Positions 22,181 to 33,199 of a stretch of DNA of 64,000 nucleotides are shown one piece after another; within the stretch, counting starts at the first letter, position 1; each line of letters opens with the position of its first letter. The notes under the pieces are model-generated. The model was given only the letters and a program-made list of their open reading frames with translations, was not told where the DNA came from and ran no database searches. The position numbers and the translations under genes were made by a program. This DNA is from Coptis chinensis. Lineage: Eukaryota > Streptophyta > Magnoliopsida > Ranunculales > Ranunculaceae. Where the stretch lies: assembly GCA_015680905.1 (NCBI GenBank), contig CM027384.1, forward strand, positions 71,209,501 to 71,273,500, in the 5' to 3' direction.

Positions 22181-23260
22181 CTATGTATTGATGCAAATAG
22201 AATCTTTTATTGATAAAATTTCTTTAACAAGAAAGTATTCCAAGGACGTGGTAATGTCTATCCGATTGACTTGAGTTTTGATCCAATATGCTCCATTTCC
22301 AATTACTCTTTCCACTATGTAAGGGCCTTCCCAGGTTGGTGCCAGTTTTGAGTCATCCATAGTCTTTTTCAAGACTAAGTCACCAGATTGGAAACTTTGA
22401 GGGTTTACTAGCTTGTTATATGTCTTCCTCAGAGTTTGGTGGTAGGATGCAACTCGAATGGCTGCTAAGTCGCGACATTTTTCAAGTAAGTTGACCTCTC
22501 GAGCAAGAATAGAATCGTTCTGACCAGATTCAACGATCTCAGGGTGAGTCATTATAATTGTCAGCTCGGTAGGAATGACGGCCTAAGTACCGTTGCATAG
22601 TGAGAAGGGTGACTCGCCTGTACTATAATGAGCTATTGTTCTGTGAGCCCATAGAATGTTTTCTAGCTGCATTAGCCACTGGGTCTTGTTCTTTTCAATC
22701 TTTTTCTTCAAGTTATCCAGAATTGCCTTGTTACTGGCTTCTGCTTGACCATTGCTTTGGGCGTACTGGGGGGTGGAGAACGCGTGAACGATCTTCCACT
22801 TAGCCAAAAATTCTTTAACTATTTTCCCTTTGAACTGGGAGCCATTGTTCATCACCAATGTGTGGGGTAAGCCAAATCTGGTAATGATGTTAGTCTAGAT
22901 GAAGTTTCTGACATTAGATTCTTTGACATAAGCTAAGGGGATCGCTTCCACCCATTTGGTGAAATAATCAGTTGCCACTAGGACAAACCGGAAGCTTGTG
23001 CTTTTCTGTGGAATGAATGGACCCATGATGTCCAAGCCCTACATGTGAAATGGCTAAGGGTTGGCAATGTTGATAAGTTTTTGAGCTGGCTGGATGATAT
23101 TGTGGCAAAATATTTGGCACTTAATGCATTTCAATACATACTTCTTGGCATCGATCTGCATTCTTGGCCAGAAGTATCCTTGTGAGATCGCTTTGTGAGC
23201 CAAAGAGCGACCTCCTGCCTGATTTCCGCATTCTCCCTCATAGATCTCTATGAAAATCAT
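22181..23260 (-). pseudogene. E1 integrase region
   Basis: The zinc-binding N-terminal domain is at 23260-23054 (CGNQAGGRSLAHKAI, then GYFWPRM, then KCIKCQ). The catalytic core covers about 23030-22583, with NNGSQFKG, then YAQSNGQAEASNKAI in the position of the third catalytic residue. The C-terminal domain at 22552-22181 includes GDLVLKK and WEGPYIVERVIGNGAY. Integrase would insert the cDNA into the host chromosome. It is broken in a few places. Confidence 0.8.
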
Positions 23261-23266
23261 CTGGCC

Positions 23267-23920
23267 CTATTCTAGGCTTATGCATCTCAGATGGGGTCCT
23301 CCGGCAGACTTTCTGAAAAGTTTACCATTTACTTGGCAGTAACGACCTGACTGGTACCGCACCTGTCTGGCCTTGGTGCGATCTGCTGGAATTTTGCCTA
23401 GCTGGATATAATCTATGATAGGTTGCATCCATGTTTGACTCATATGAGTGTTAGAGAGTGGGCATAGGTCACTGATTTCTAGGACGTGTTCATTTTGGTA
23501 AGCAGGTCTATCGATTACTTCAATGAGTAGTTTCCTAGGGTCGCAGTTTGGTGTTTGGGTCGCAAGGTACGCCAAACTGTCAGCATGGTGATTCTCTTCC
23601 CGTAGGGAATGGTGTATGGTGACTTTCTTGAAAGAAAGCAGTATTTGATTTACAACTTGAACGTATTTAGAAAGGTTACCTTTATTGGTGGTATACTTGT
23701 TGGTGACCTGGCGAACAACCAGTTTTGAATCGCTAAAGACTTTGAGCTCCTGAACTTTGAGTTCTAATGCCATACAAAGCCCCATTATTAAGGCTTCGTA
23801 CTCAGTTTCATTGTTGGAGGTCGCAAAATCAATGCGAATTGATTTTTCCACCATAGCGCCATCTGGTGACACTAGGACTACTCCAACTCCGTTGCTACCT
23901 GGATTGCTAGTTCCATCCAC
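23267..23920 (-). pseudogene. E1 second RNase H domain (aRNH-like)
   Basis: A 217-residue open stretch begins MDGTSNPGSNGVGVVLVSPD, a second RNase H fold with D..G..G..., then NNETEYEAL and VFSDSKLVV. Presence of this additional RNase H after the reverse transcriptase-linked one is a signature of the Tat clade in plants. The same domain occurs in E4 near 52430-52765. Confidence 0.8.
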
Positions 23921-24028
23921 GAAGAGTAACCATACCGACGTGTCATGTTGTTTAGAGGTCAGGGCGTCGACCTCTGGTTCCCAGTTCAGGTCGTCAACTG
24001 GGAAATATGATAAGAAATCTGCAACGAC

Positions 24029-25740
24029 CTAACCTTTCTGAGATGTTCTCGGGGTGAACTCAATATAGTGTTCACTGAGTTTTTCTGCCCATATTGCTAT
24101 GCGAGTTGTTTTGTTGGCTTTAAGAAGGATCTTCTTTAGTGGGAGGTTGGTGAGCACTTCGATTGGATGTGCTTGGAAGTATGGCCTGAATTTTCTTGCT
24201 GAATAAAATAATGCCAATACTGGCTTTTCAATGTGGGAGTAGGTCTTCTCAGCTGGCAATAATGTCTTGCTTATGAAGTATATTGGTTTTTCTGCGTTCT
24301 GTTCCTTTTTGAAGAGAACTGAACTGATAGCGAAGTCAGATACGGCTAAGTATATCCCTAATGTTTCACCATCGACTGGTTTTGCCAGCACGGGTGGTGT
24401 GGACAGGTAGTCCTTGAGAGTAAAGAATGCTTGGTGTCATTGCTCGTTCCATGAGAACTGTTCACCCTTATTGAGAATCTATAGGAAAGGTCGGCATTTG
24501 TCTGACGCTCTCAATATGAATCGGTTTAGAGCTGCCACCATTCCTGACAGTTTCTGTATCTGCTTCTTTGTTTTTGGATCGGGCATTTCCAAGAACGCTC
24601 GAATTTGATCTGTGTTAGCTTTTATCCCACGTTATGAGACTTGATACCCTAGAAATTTCCTAGAGGTCACTCCAAAGAGCCATTTCTCGGGGTTTAGTTT
24701 CATCTGAGTTCGCCGCAGTCTGGAGAACACTTATGCGAGATTATCTAAGTGATCTACAACTTTCTTGCTTTTTACGACCATGTTGTCTATGTAGATTTCC
24801 ATGGTATCTCCTAATATGTCTTGGAATATCTCAGTGACAAGTCGTTGGTAGGTCGCTCCAGCGTTCTTGAGGCCGAACGGGAGGACGTTGTAACAGTAAC
24901 TCCCTTGTTCTGTTATGAATAAGGTTTTCTCTTGGTCGTCTTTTACTAAAGATATTTGGTTGTAGCCACTATAAGCATCCATAAAGGACAAAAGTTCGTG
25001 GCCACAAGTCTAGTCAACAAGTCGGTCGATTCTGGGTAATGGGAAACTATCCTTAAGAGTTTCTTGATTTAGGTTAGTAAAGTCCACGCAAAAGCGAACT
25101 GTGCCATTCTTTTTTGGGACTGATACTATGTTAGCGACCCATTCAGGATAATCGACCTTCCTAATGAAGCCAACTTTTTTTAGATTTTCGACCTCTTCAT
25201 TGATTGCTTTTTGAAATCTAAAGGATAACTTTTGAGGTCGTTTCGCGAACTAGTTTAGCATTTGGATTAACATTTAACTTATGACATGCAACATTGGGAT
25301 CAATTCCAGGGACATCGATATACGACCAAGCAAAAACATCTTTAGTCAATGATAAAAAGCTTACAAGTTGTGCCTTGAAAATAGGATCAAGGTTAGCTCC
25401 TACATAAACGAACTTGGGGTCTTCCTCAGTTCCAAGGTTGAATTTTTCCTTTAGTTTTGGCTGAGGTGCCGCAGTAGTGGGGGGAGCGACCTCTGGGGTC
25501 TTGGTCTCTTATGCTGCCTCCTTGACCACGGGGGGTTGAGCGACCTCTGGGGCCTTGGTTGCTGGAGCCACTCCTTTGACTGAGTCCCCAGTGTTCTACC
25601 TTTTTAGGTCGCGCTGAGGATTTGTTGTTAGGGATTTGACTTCATAGATGAAATCCTCTGCCAGTTTTTTCTTATTGATCTCCCCCTTGTTATTGACTGA
25701 AGACCTAACGAGCTTGTTGACTGAGGAGATCTAATTGCAG
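24029..25740 (-). pseudogene. E1 reverse transcriptase and RNase H region
   Basis: Reverse transcriptase motifs read on the minus strand include FMDAYSGYNQI and LPFGLKNAGATYQRL, then a YID-type catalytic box (24991-24731). The linked RNase H follows at 24391-24029, with LYFISKTL-like and TYSHIEKPVLAL motifs and a P.F.AHPIEVLTNLPL segment. These make the cDNA from element RNA. The frame is broken in several places. Confidence 0.8.
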
Positions 25741-25763
25741 TTGTAAGCATCGAGCTGGTCGCT

Positions 25764-26501
25764 TCAAAGCTCCATCATACCTCTGGGGCCAGAGAAGCGT
25801 AGCACCTGATGGAGTGTTGATGGCACTGCTTGCATCTTATGTATCCAACGGCGTCCTAAAATAGCAGTGTAGGACGAGTTGACATCCAGAATGCTGAAGC
25901 GTGTGTTGATGCTAACTTTGTCTTTGCATGACCCAACTGAGATAGGTAGGATAATGTCACCAATTGGGTCAGCTCGAGATCCATTGAAGCCATAGAGGGG
26001 GGCTATTGGATCTATCAGTACCGACTTGGGCAAGTTCATCTCCTTGATAGTCTGATAGAACATGATATCACATGAGCTGCCTGGGTCAATTAGGACGCAC
26101 TTTACTGTCCAATCGCTAATTTTGACATGGACAACCAGAGCGTCATTATACGGGAGGCATACCTTGCTGAGGTCGGCCTCAGTGAAGGTGATGTCTCCTG
26201 AGTAGCGGCCAATTGTGTGTGGGGTGGGGGCTGCTTGTGAGGAGAATTGGTAAACTTCTTGTAGAGCGCCTACCCATCTCCTTGTCTCCCTTATGGAAAT
26301 GACAGAGTCGTCACGGAAGGTGATCATGTTGATCATCCTGTTATTATCTCTGTTAGATAAGTGTTGGCGGCGCTCATGACGAGATCGGTCCATTGAGCGT
26401 CCTCGAGCCTGGGAGCGCGCACTCTCTGTTGTTGTTGGGTTGTGGAGTTCGGCTGTGCTCTCTGCGAGCCATGAGCTTGTGGCGCAGGTCGCCATCGGCA
26501 A
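25764..26501 (-). pseudogene. E1 aspartic protease region
   Basis: A 245-residue stretch contains the retropepsin-like motif DPGSSCDIMF and a second block ILGRRWIHKMQAVPSTLHQ, the pattern of Tat-clade proteases. E4 carries the equivalent DCGSAVDLLF and ILGRRWIHEMKVVPSTYYQ, which supports the family call. Confidence 0.8.
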
Positions 26502-26772
26502 TATTAGTATAGTGCTTGATATGCCCTACCTCAATGAGGTCTTGGAGGTAATGCTTGAGCCCCCGACATTCATTGGTCTCATGGCACTTAGCTTTATGGA
26601 AAGCGTAGTATGGCTTTCCTGGTGTGTCTTCTAGCGGTTTTACCTCAAGTCGGTAATAGACCGTTTTTTTTTATTTTATTTTCTCCAGTATGTAGCTTGG
26701 AGATTTTGTAATCATAACGAACTCGCGTTTTATGTGCGTCCTGGTACAAAACTATTGTTCTTGTTGTCTGGG

Positions 26773-27676
26773 TCACTTTTTTGAGGATGGGGCAACATCT
26801 GAGACGACTTTCTCTTGTTCGCCTTCGTGGTCTAAAGCTTCCTGTAGCTTTACATACTTGTACACGCGAGTGTACAGGTCTTCCAATTTCTCAGGACGCT
26901 CCTTCATTAGCGACCTGTATAACCAGGTGTGTTTCTGGATAGCCTTGGTGAAGGCCAAGGTGGCGAAGGACTCCTTGAGGTCGCTATCCATGGACAACAA
27001 CTTGGTCTTGAATCGTCCTAAAAGGGAGCAGATTGACTCATCACTCTTCAGCTGGAACAACAGGAAGAGTGAGTCGAGGTCAGCTTTTTTACATCTGTTG
27101 TGGACGTAATGGCTAGCGAACTGATCGGTTAGCTTCTCAAAGCTATCAATGGAGTTCGGTTCCAGTGAATAGAACTAGTCAAGAGCTCCATCTTTCAAGC
27201 TTGTAGGAAACAAGCGGCATTGTAGTGGTCGAACTCTTGTGCACTATAGAGTACGAGGCTTTGAATGTAGCGAGCTACATGTAGACCAAGACACGTACTG
27301 CCATCATACATCGCGAAGCGCGGTTGGATGAAGTCCTGAGGGGAGGGTTTACTGAGTACCTTCGCTGTGGATGGGGACACTCTGTATGTCTTTAACATCT
27401 TTTGAACGATCTGGGTGGCGTCCTTCTTCACAATAGTTTGATCGATCCGCTGGGAAAGGTTGTTGATCTGTTGATTCACTTCGTTGATGCCGTCCTCGGC
27501 GGTGACTCCGTTCGGGTTCTGGGACTCGACCTGGGTTCTTAGTGCAGTGTTTTCCCTGCCAGAGCAAGGTGATGCTGTCGTTCATCATGCCAAGTTGGTT
27601 GACCAGGTTCTGAACTTGCTCTTTTAGGCTTTCCATGCTTCGTGGGCTTGCGATTTGGATGGTTTTTTGAAAGTAT
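26773..27676 (-). pseudogene. E1 Gag region
   Basis: The C-terminal half at 27060-26773 contains the usual plant Gag signature: ESICSLLGRFKTKLLS, then FTKAIQKHTWLYRSLM, ending in LEDLYTRVYKYVKLQEA. The N-terminal part at 27690-27195 has heptad-like helical segments (LKEQVQNLVNQLGMM) and KPSPQDFIQPRFAMYDGS. It is broken in about three places and cut at 27677 by the next repeat. Confidence 0.75.
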
Positions 27677-30600
27677 GTGTCACACCCCAAATTTCAAGAA
27701 AATTTAAAATAGGGAATTATTCAAGATATAAATATCTCAATCGCCACCCTATTCAATAATTTGAAAACCCAAGGGTGAAACGAAAACCTAATATCCTAAT
27801 ATCAAACACCACAATAAAAATCTGAGATCAAATTTAAAACAGAATGAACAATCTATCAATCTCATTATTAAATTAAAAAGAAACTAACCAAATCTATTAC
27901 ATCTGTCTCAATTCAAAAATGTCCACTCCATAAAACTTAACCCAGAAAGACTCCAAGAGTGAATCCAAATCAAGCGTCGCCATCCACTGTATTCTACCAT
28001 CTATGTTTCCACGAACACACCCACATTGCAAAACAAAACAAATATGGGTCAGCAAATTGAATTTGCTGGTATGAGTAAGACTAAATATAAAAACAATATG
28101 TTCAATATTTCAAATAAAGGAATATACTATTACAATCATTTCAACTTGGAAGACAACTTAGTTTTATTTTCTTAAAACGGCATGTAGTTTCTTCCCAAGT
28201 AAGATTTCACCCCTAATATACAATTCCAAGAATCTCATATAACAGTACTCATCATTCCCACTTTCCAAAATAACTCACAACATAAATAACACTTATATTC
28301 TACTTATTAAATGCACATATAATAACCTAATTAAATATGAGTTTGATACACCTTACCTTTAAGCCAACACGTCGTCTTAGGGTAGGATATTTACGTCCCT
28401 GCATAAAAAATTAATAGATCCTACCCTCCTGCAAAACAGAGTTAGACATCACAATAAAATGATTTATCTCAGTCAGTTAAATTTTCATTCATAATCAAAA
28501 CTCATTTAAGACATTTAAGTCTAATTGATACAACTTGGCTCGTCCCGCATATTCGGAGAATACCCATCATATACTAACAGGTCATTCATGGCACATTCAA
28601 TGAATACCTTGGGTCATTCCCGCCACATTCAAGGAATACCCATCATATACTAATAGGTCATTCATGGCACATTCAATGAATATCTTGGGTCATTCCCGCC
28701 ACATTCAAAGAATACCCATCATATACTAACAGGTTATTCATGGCACATTCAATGAATACTTTGGGTCATTCCCGCCACATTCAAGGAATACCTATCATAT
28801 ACTAACAGGTCATTCATGGCACATTCATGAATACCTTGGATCATTCCCGCCACATTCAAAGAATACCCATCATATACTAACAAGCCATTCATGGCACATT
28901 CAATGAATACCTTAGGTCATTCCCGCCACATTCAAGGAGTACCCATCATAACACTAGTAGGTCATTTATGGCATATTCAATGAATACCTTCCTATCACAT
29001 GACATCTCAAGTCATAATATATCATTAACAAATCCTAAGGCGTGGAGAGTTCTAAAGGTGTGGTCGACTCGTTGAAAATATTATTCTTAGTTCACTTATC
29101 ATTGTACTAGCATTAATCATGCACAACAATTGATCACACGCGCGTGCAGAAAGTTATTTTCACGCATTAATGCAAATAAATCACGCATTTAAATATCATT
29201 GAACTTAACGCAACACGAATGGTCATCAATCAAATATAATTCAAACAGCCACAATTAAATACTAACATTATACACATATAGTTATCACAAAAACTAATAT
29301 ATAATATATAATATAGTGGCTGCACCTGTATATAAGGCTGCCTACGTATCCAATCTTTCAAGATTGGAATCAAGCCTTATGTAGCTCTTAACTAATAAAT
29401 ATCAACATTTTTATATGTACCTTTAAGGAAAACAACAATTTAAACTATATAGAATCACATACAATAAGTTTCAAATACTCCCACAATCATATACATAAAG
29501 TTTCATACCCAGAGATACACTATGAACCTTTAAATCCAAAAATTCACAAATGGATATTTCTACCTTTTTTATTCTAAAAAATGATCTTATAAACCATGTC
29601 GGTTCCAAATAAAGCCACAGTTTAAAAGTAGGCTAAAAACACTATATAAAACACCCAAGAAGAGTTTAAGAGACTCTTAGTTCATTACTAGACATATTCC
29701 CCAAAATAGGTTCATGCACATAAAGGATAACACGGTAGGTTTTCTAGCCAACTTGTCAATGCTATAGTTTTTCCTACATTAATCCAAATGACATGTAACT
29801 TAATTATTTAGAAACTAGGATATGTAGACCTATTGTTTTATGTAGAACTCGAAATCCCAGCCTCAGCCCATCTAGAAGAAAACTTATGTCAAAAACGGTA
29901 AAAATCCTAATTTTCAGCAAACTAGATTTCTGGTGGACTATATTCCAAATGACACAACTCTTTCCAGAGGTATCCAAATGCATCAAGGCTTTTTGTGTTG
30001 AAAAGCTAACACACAGAACTTATTGTTTTATGTTTTACAAAAGTATTCAATCTCATTCTAAATGTGCGAAAACTAGGTTCGAACGCAATGCGCGTAGAAA
30101 CTAATTTTTGACGCACTGTTTTCTGCCAGTCAAACTTCCAGACGCCATAATTAATTCCACGAATCTCGTAATGCAATGAGGCCAATTGGAATAGAAATCA
30201 GACTTCCAGATCTTACTTTCTAATGTTTTCATAAAAATATTGTTCAAAATATAACTAAATTAAACTGAACTTGAACACAGTGTGCAGAAACTGATTTCTG
30301 ACGCATTGTTTTATGTTAACCAAACTTCCAAACATCATATCTACCTCCACAGACCTCGGAATGCAACAAGAAAAATTGGGTTAGAAAGAAGACTCAGAAA
30401 ACTAATTTTTTCATGTTTTGACAAGAGTTTAAATCTGACCCTAACTAGGTGAAAACACGATTCCAAACAGGCATAGATCGGATTTCTGCCATCAGAAAAG
30501 TCTGATCTGCCAACTTCGGAAGGGTGTAACTCCTTCTACATAAACCGAAATGCTATGGGGATTTTTGAGTTTGAAAGAGGGCAGATAACACTTACTTAAC

Positions 30601-31000
30601 GTGTTTTAAAGAAAACCAATATCAATCTCTAAACACACTGAAATTCGTATCCAAATCAGACAAAATTCATGACTTAAACAAGACCAAACAACACGCACCA
30701 ATATTAGAATAAAGTGTATGCCCATTTGAGTACTTACCAAATTTAATAGAAGGGTTCGTGTTCATGTAGTATCCTTATACACCAAGAAAATGGTTCAAAA
30801 CTAATAGATAGGCTATGCTCACGCAACACATTAAAGTCAGACTTATAACCTTGCAAAATTATTAGGTGGGGAGAAATACAAAGGGTGTTGTACCTCCTGG
30901 TATTCAAAACCCGTTTCTCCTATGCATGGAAATCATATATCATGACTTATTTTAATATAATAACCAAATCCACAAATTCCAGTTTAATTGAAGTTAAAAA
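27677..31000 (+). repeat. Long LTR-like block (possibly Tekay/Del-type chromovirus)
   Basis: It begins abruptly inside E1's Gag with TGTCACACCCCAAATTTC, a start typical of long plant chromovirus LTRs. It has no coding frame. It contains a 76-bp tandem array (28550-28990) and a TGTATATAAGG box at 29320-29330 followed by CTGCCTACGTATCC, a motif often seen near LTR transcription starts. I could not find its 3' end, a second copy or a target duplication, so the right limit is approximate. Confidence 0.45.
28550..28990. repeat. Tandem array, about 76-bp unit, 5-6 copies
   Basis: Each unit contains GGTCATTCATGGCACATTC, then AATGAATACCTTGGGTCATT, then CCCGCCACATTCAAGGAATA, then CCCATCATATACTAACA. 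Within the unit are two related half-repeats built on CATTCA.GGAATAC. Copies differ by single bases and a few indels. Confidence 0.9.
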
Positions 31001-31639
31001 TTCTTAGTCACAAATTAGACTATATATATACAATAAAATACAACATGATTTCCATTGTGCAACAGATGTCAAATCATGCCACAGTTACTAATCTATAAAG
31101 AAAGTACTGTGCAACAAATGTCAGATCATCCAACAGTCAAAAATATGTAAAGAAATTATTTCACAGATGTTCTGTATCAACTCCACGGACACCATGTTCC
31201 TACTAGTAAAGAAACCTAAAATAAAAACAAATAATAGCTCTTCAATGCACAGGATTCTGTTTTGAGCCACATTTCGTGCATTCTATACACAATGCATAGT
31301 TCCATAAATGAAAGTTAGTAGAAAATCTATTTACATTGGTCAGACTTTTTTTGTCTCTATTCAAATTGTATACCCCACCATAGTCCCTACCTCAAATTGT
31401 ATACCTTAACCACCATAGTACATTGGGAAAAAAAATTCAGCCCCACCTTTTTTACGTCCAGATTCTCTCCTCTAACTGCTTCTTTCGTAGTTGGTATGTC
31501 ATTCATTACTTTACAAAACTATTTTCTGTTATGCCTCGCCTCAATTTCCAGAATGACAGGTCAGTTTTCCTTGGGAACAAATACATAGAGAAACCAAAAA
31601 AAAAATTGATTGCCTCAACGATGGTCAGTGTTGTTTTTT
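31001..31639. other. Unassigned junction region
   Basis: AT-rich DNA between the LTR-like block and the first Helitron-like exons. It has a short imperfect direct repeat (GTGCAACA.ATGTCA.ATCAT, near 31057 and 31109) and a second one (CAAATTGTATACC, 31369 and 31393). The Helitron 5' terminus should lie here, but no certain TC start was found. Confidence 0.3.
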
Positions 31640-31919
31640 GATGATGTCTTCCATTGAAGATACAAGGTTAGTTTTTTTTAAGAATGTTTTCAGTTCAGAC
31701 AGAATGGATTTAACGGATTTAGTATATGACGATATTTTCCCTTGCTTGGTTTTTTGGTTTCAAGATAACAACTTTATTGAGTCTCAGGTATAAGGTAACA
31801 CAAACAGTCGGCCGAGCAGTGGTAAGATTCCCCGACTCAATGTTCATTCATGAGTTAATCCTTATTGTTTTCGTCTCAACATACAGTCTAACTTCTAATG
31901 TATATCTAATGTAACCTTA

Positions 31920-33181
31920 TATTTGCTTTCAATATGCTGATTCAAACAATCACACAAATTGATTCAAATTTACTCCATAAGTTAAATATGGATTGTGAAA
32001 CACTAGCGCCAGTGAATCGAGAAATAGTGCAAGAGTACATTCGAACGCAAACAGCAACACAAATTGAGGTCAACCCACTATCAAAACTTAGTTTTCCTTT
32101 GTATAACTTCAAGTCAGGTGAAATAAAATCATACTGGTTTTAAAGCTACTGCTACTACAAATTCTTCATGGTTCTATTTCAGAGCAACTTTGTCATCAAA
32201 GAACACCCCAATTCCAAATACGACATCAAATAGCAGAGAAGATTGTACTCCAACATTACGCCCAACAACAGAACATCCACTGCCACTTGAGGTCGTCACT
32301 GTAAATCGTTCTTCCGTTATTGAACGACTAAATCAATATGAACTAGCTCAACGTGCGCGTAGAGAAAGGGAACGAGCTTTGCGATTGCAACTCACTTCTC
32401 CATTTGGAACTTTTGTTCCTTCGTCAGTTACAAACTATATTTCAGGAGGTTCCACACATGATCCCATGCTGATATCACAGTGTCCAAATGATATGCAATT
32501 TGGCAATCAATTGTCACCATTACATTCTACCTGCGAAGACTTGCACCACGCTTCTCCAGTATCGACATGTAGTTTTTCCTCCAGCCTCCAACTTGGATCA
32601 TCTCCCTTGCAAAGCAGCCAGTAAGTCTAATATTACCCCTATAAACTTTTTATATTCTTATTTTATGGTGATTAAAATCTCATTGGTACCTCTATTTTGA
32701 ATTTCATATCAGTTAATACTACTCTTGTGAGTACGTCTGAGATAGACTTACTTTCTCAAAAAGATATGAATTGTGACGAAAACCATCAAGGCCTACATCA
32801 AGTCGTGATGGTCAATCGTTCAAACATAATTGAACAACCCAATCGATATGCACTGGCTCAACGTGCGCGTAGAGAGAGGGAAAGAACTTTATAATTGCAA
32901 AGCGTTTTTCAAGTGCCAAGTGTTATTTCTTCATCCACTATAGACAATGTTTTCAGAGGTTCCCAACATTCTATATTGACCCTGCCTCAACATAGCGACA
33001 AAGGTAAAAATGTCGTTGATGATGAGACACTGATTTTACAAGGTCCAAATGATAGGCAATTTGTTAGACAATTGTTTGTAACACATTCTGGTGCCGAAAA
33101 TATGTGTCATCATTCTCCACGTTCTACACATAATCTCGCTTCTGCTTTCCAACTTGGATCTTTTTCCTTGCATAATGGCCA
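31920..33181 (+). pseudogene. Helitron N-terminal exon modules, tandemly duplicated
   Basis: Exon a (about 31920-32116) encodes MDCETLAPVNREIVQEYIR. Exon b (about 32184-32620) encodes VVTVNRSSVIERLNQYELAQ and RARRERERALRLQ, and ends LQLGSSPLQSSQ before a GTAAGT donor. Exon c (32713-33181) repeats the module: VMVNRSNIIEQPNRYALAQ and RARRERERTL, ending FQLGSFSLHNGQ with the same donor. Exon c also begins NTTLVSTSEIDLLSQKDM, which matches the start of the Rep exon at 46645 (DTTLLSMSDIDLIHSQKE). Exon c has one in-frame TAA after RERERTL (32891-32893). The basic RARRERER stretch may be a nuclear or nucleic-acid-binding element. This unit lies upstream of the Helitron N domain. Confidence 0.6.
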
Positions 33182-33199
33182 GTAAGTCTGATATATATT

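Larger units (their letters stand above)
17699..27676 (-). mobile_element. E1: decayed Tat/Retand-type Ty3/gypsy element, minus strand
   Basis: Read right to left, the parts are in gypsy order. They are Gag (27676 to about 26770), protease (26501-25764), reverse transcriptase with RNase H (about 25740-24029), a second RNase H domain (23920-23267), then integrase (23260-22181). The second RNase H is typical of the Tat clade. Next come a repetitive spacer and an antisense gene on the plus strand (18661-21265), then LTR-like sequence. The element is broken, with roughly ten breaks across gag-pol, and is clearly old. Its 5' LTR is not visible: Gag is cut at 27677 by a different LTR-like block. 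Confidence 0.8.

Noticed and set aside
28550-28990. CRISPR-like array
   Set aside because: Units are contiguous tandem repeats with no unique spacers, in a plant nuclear context.
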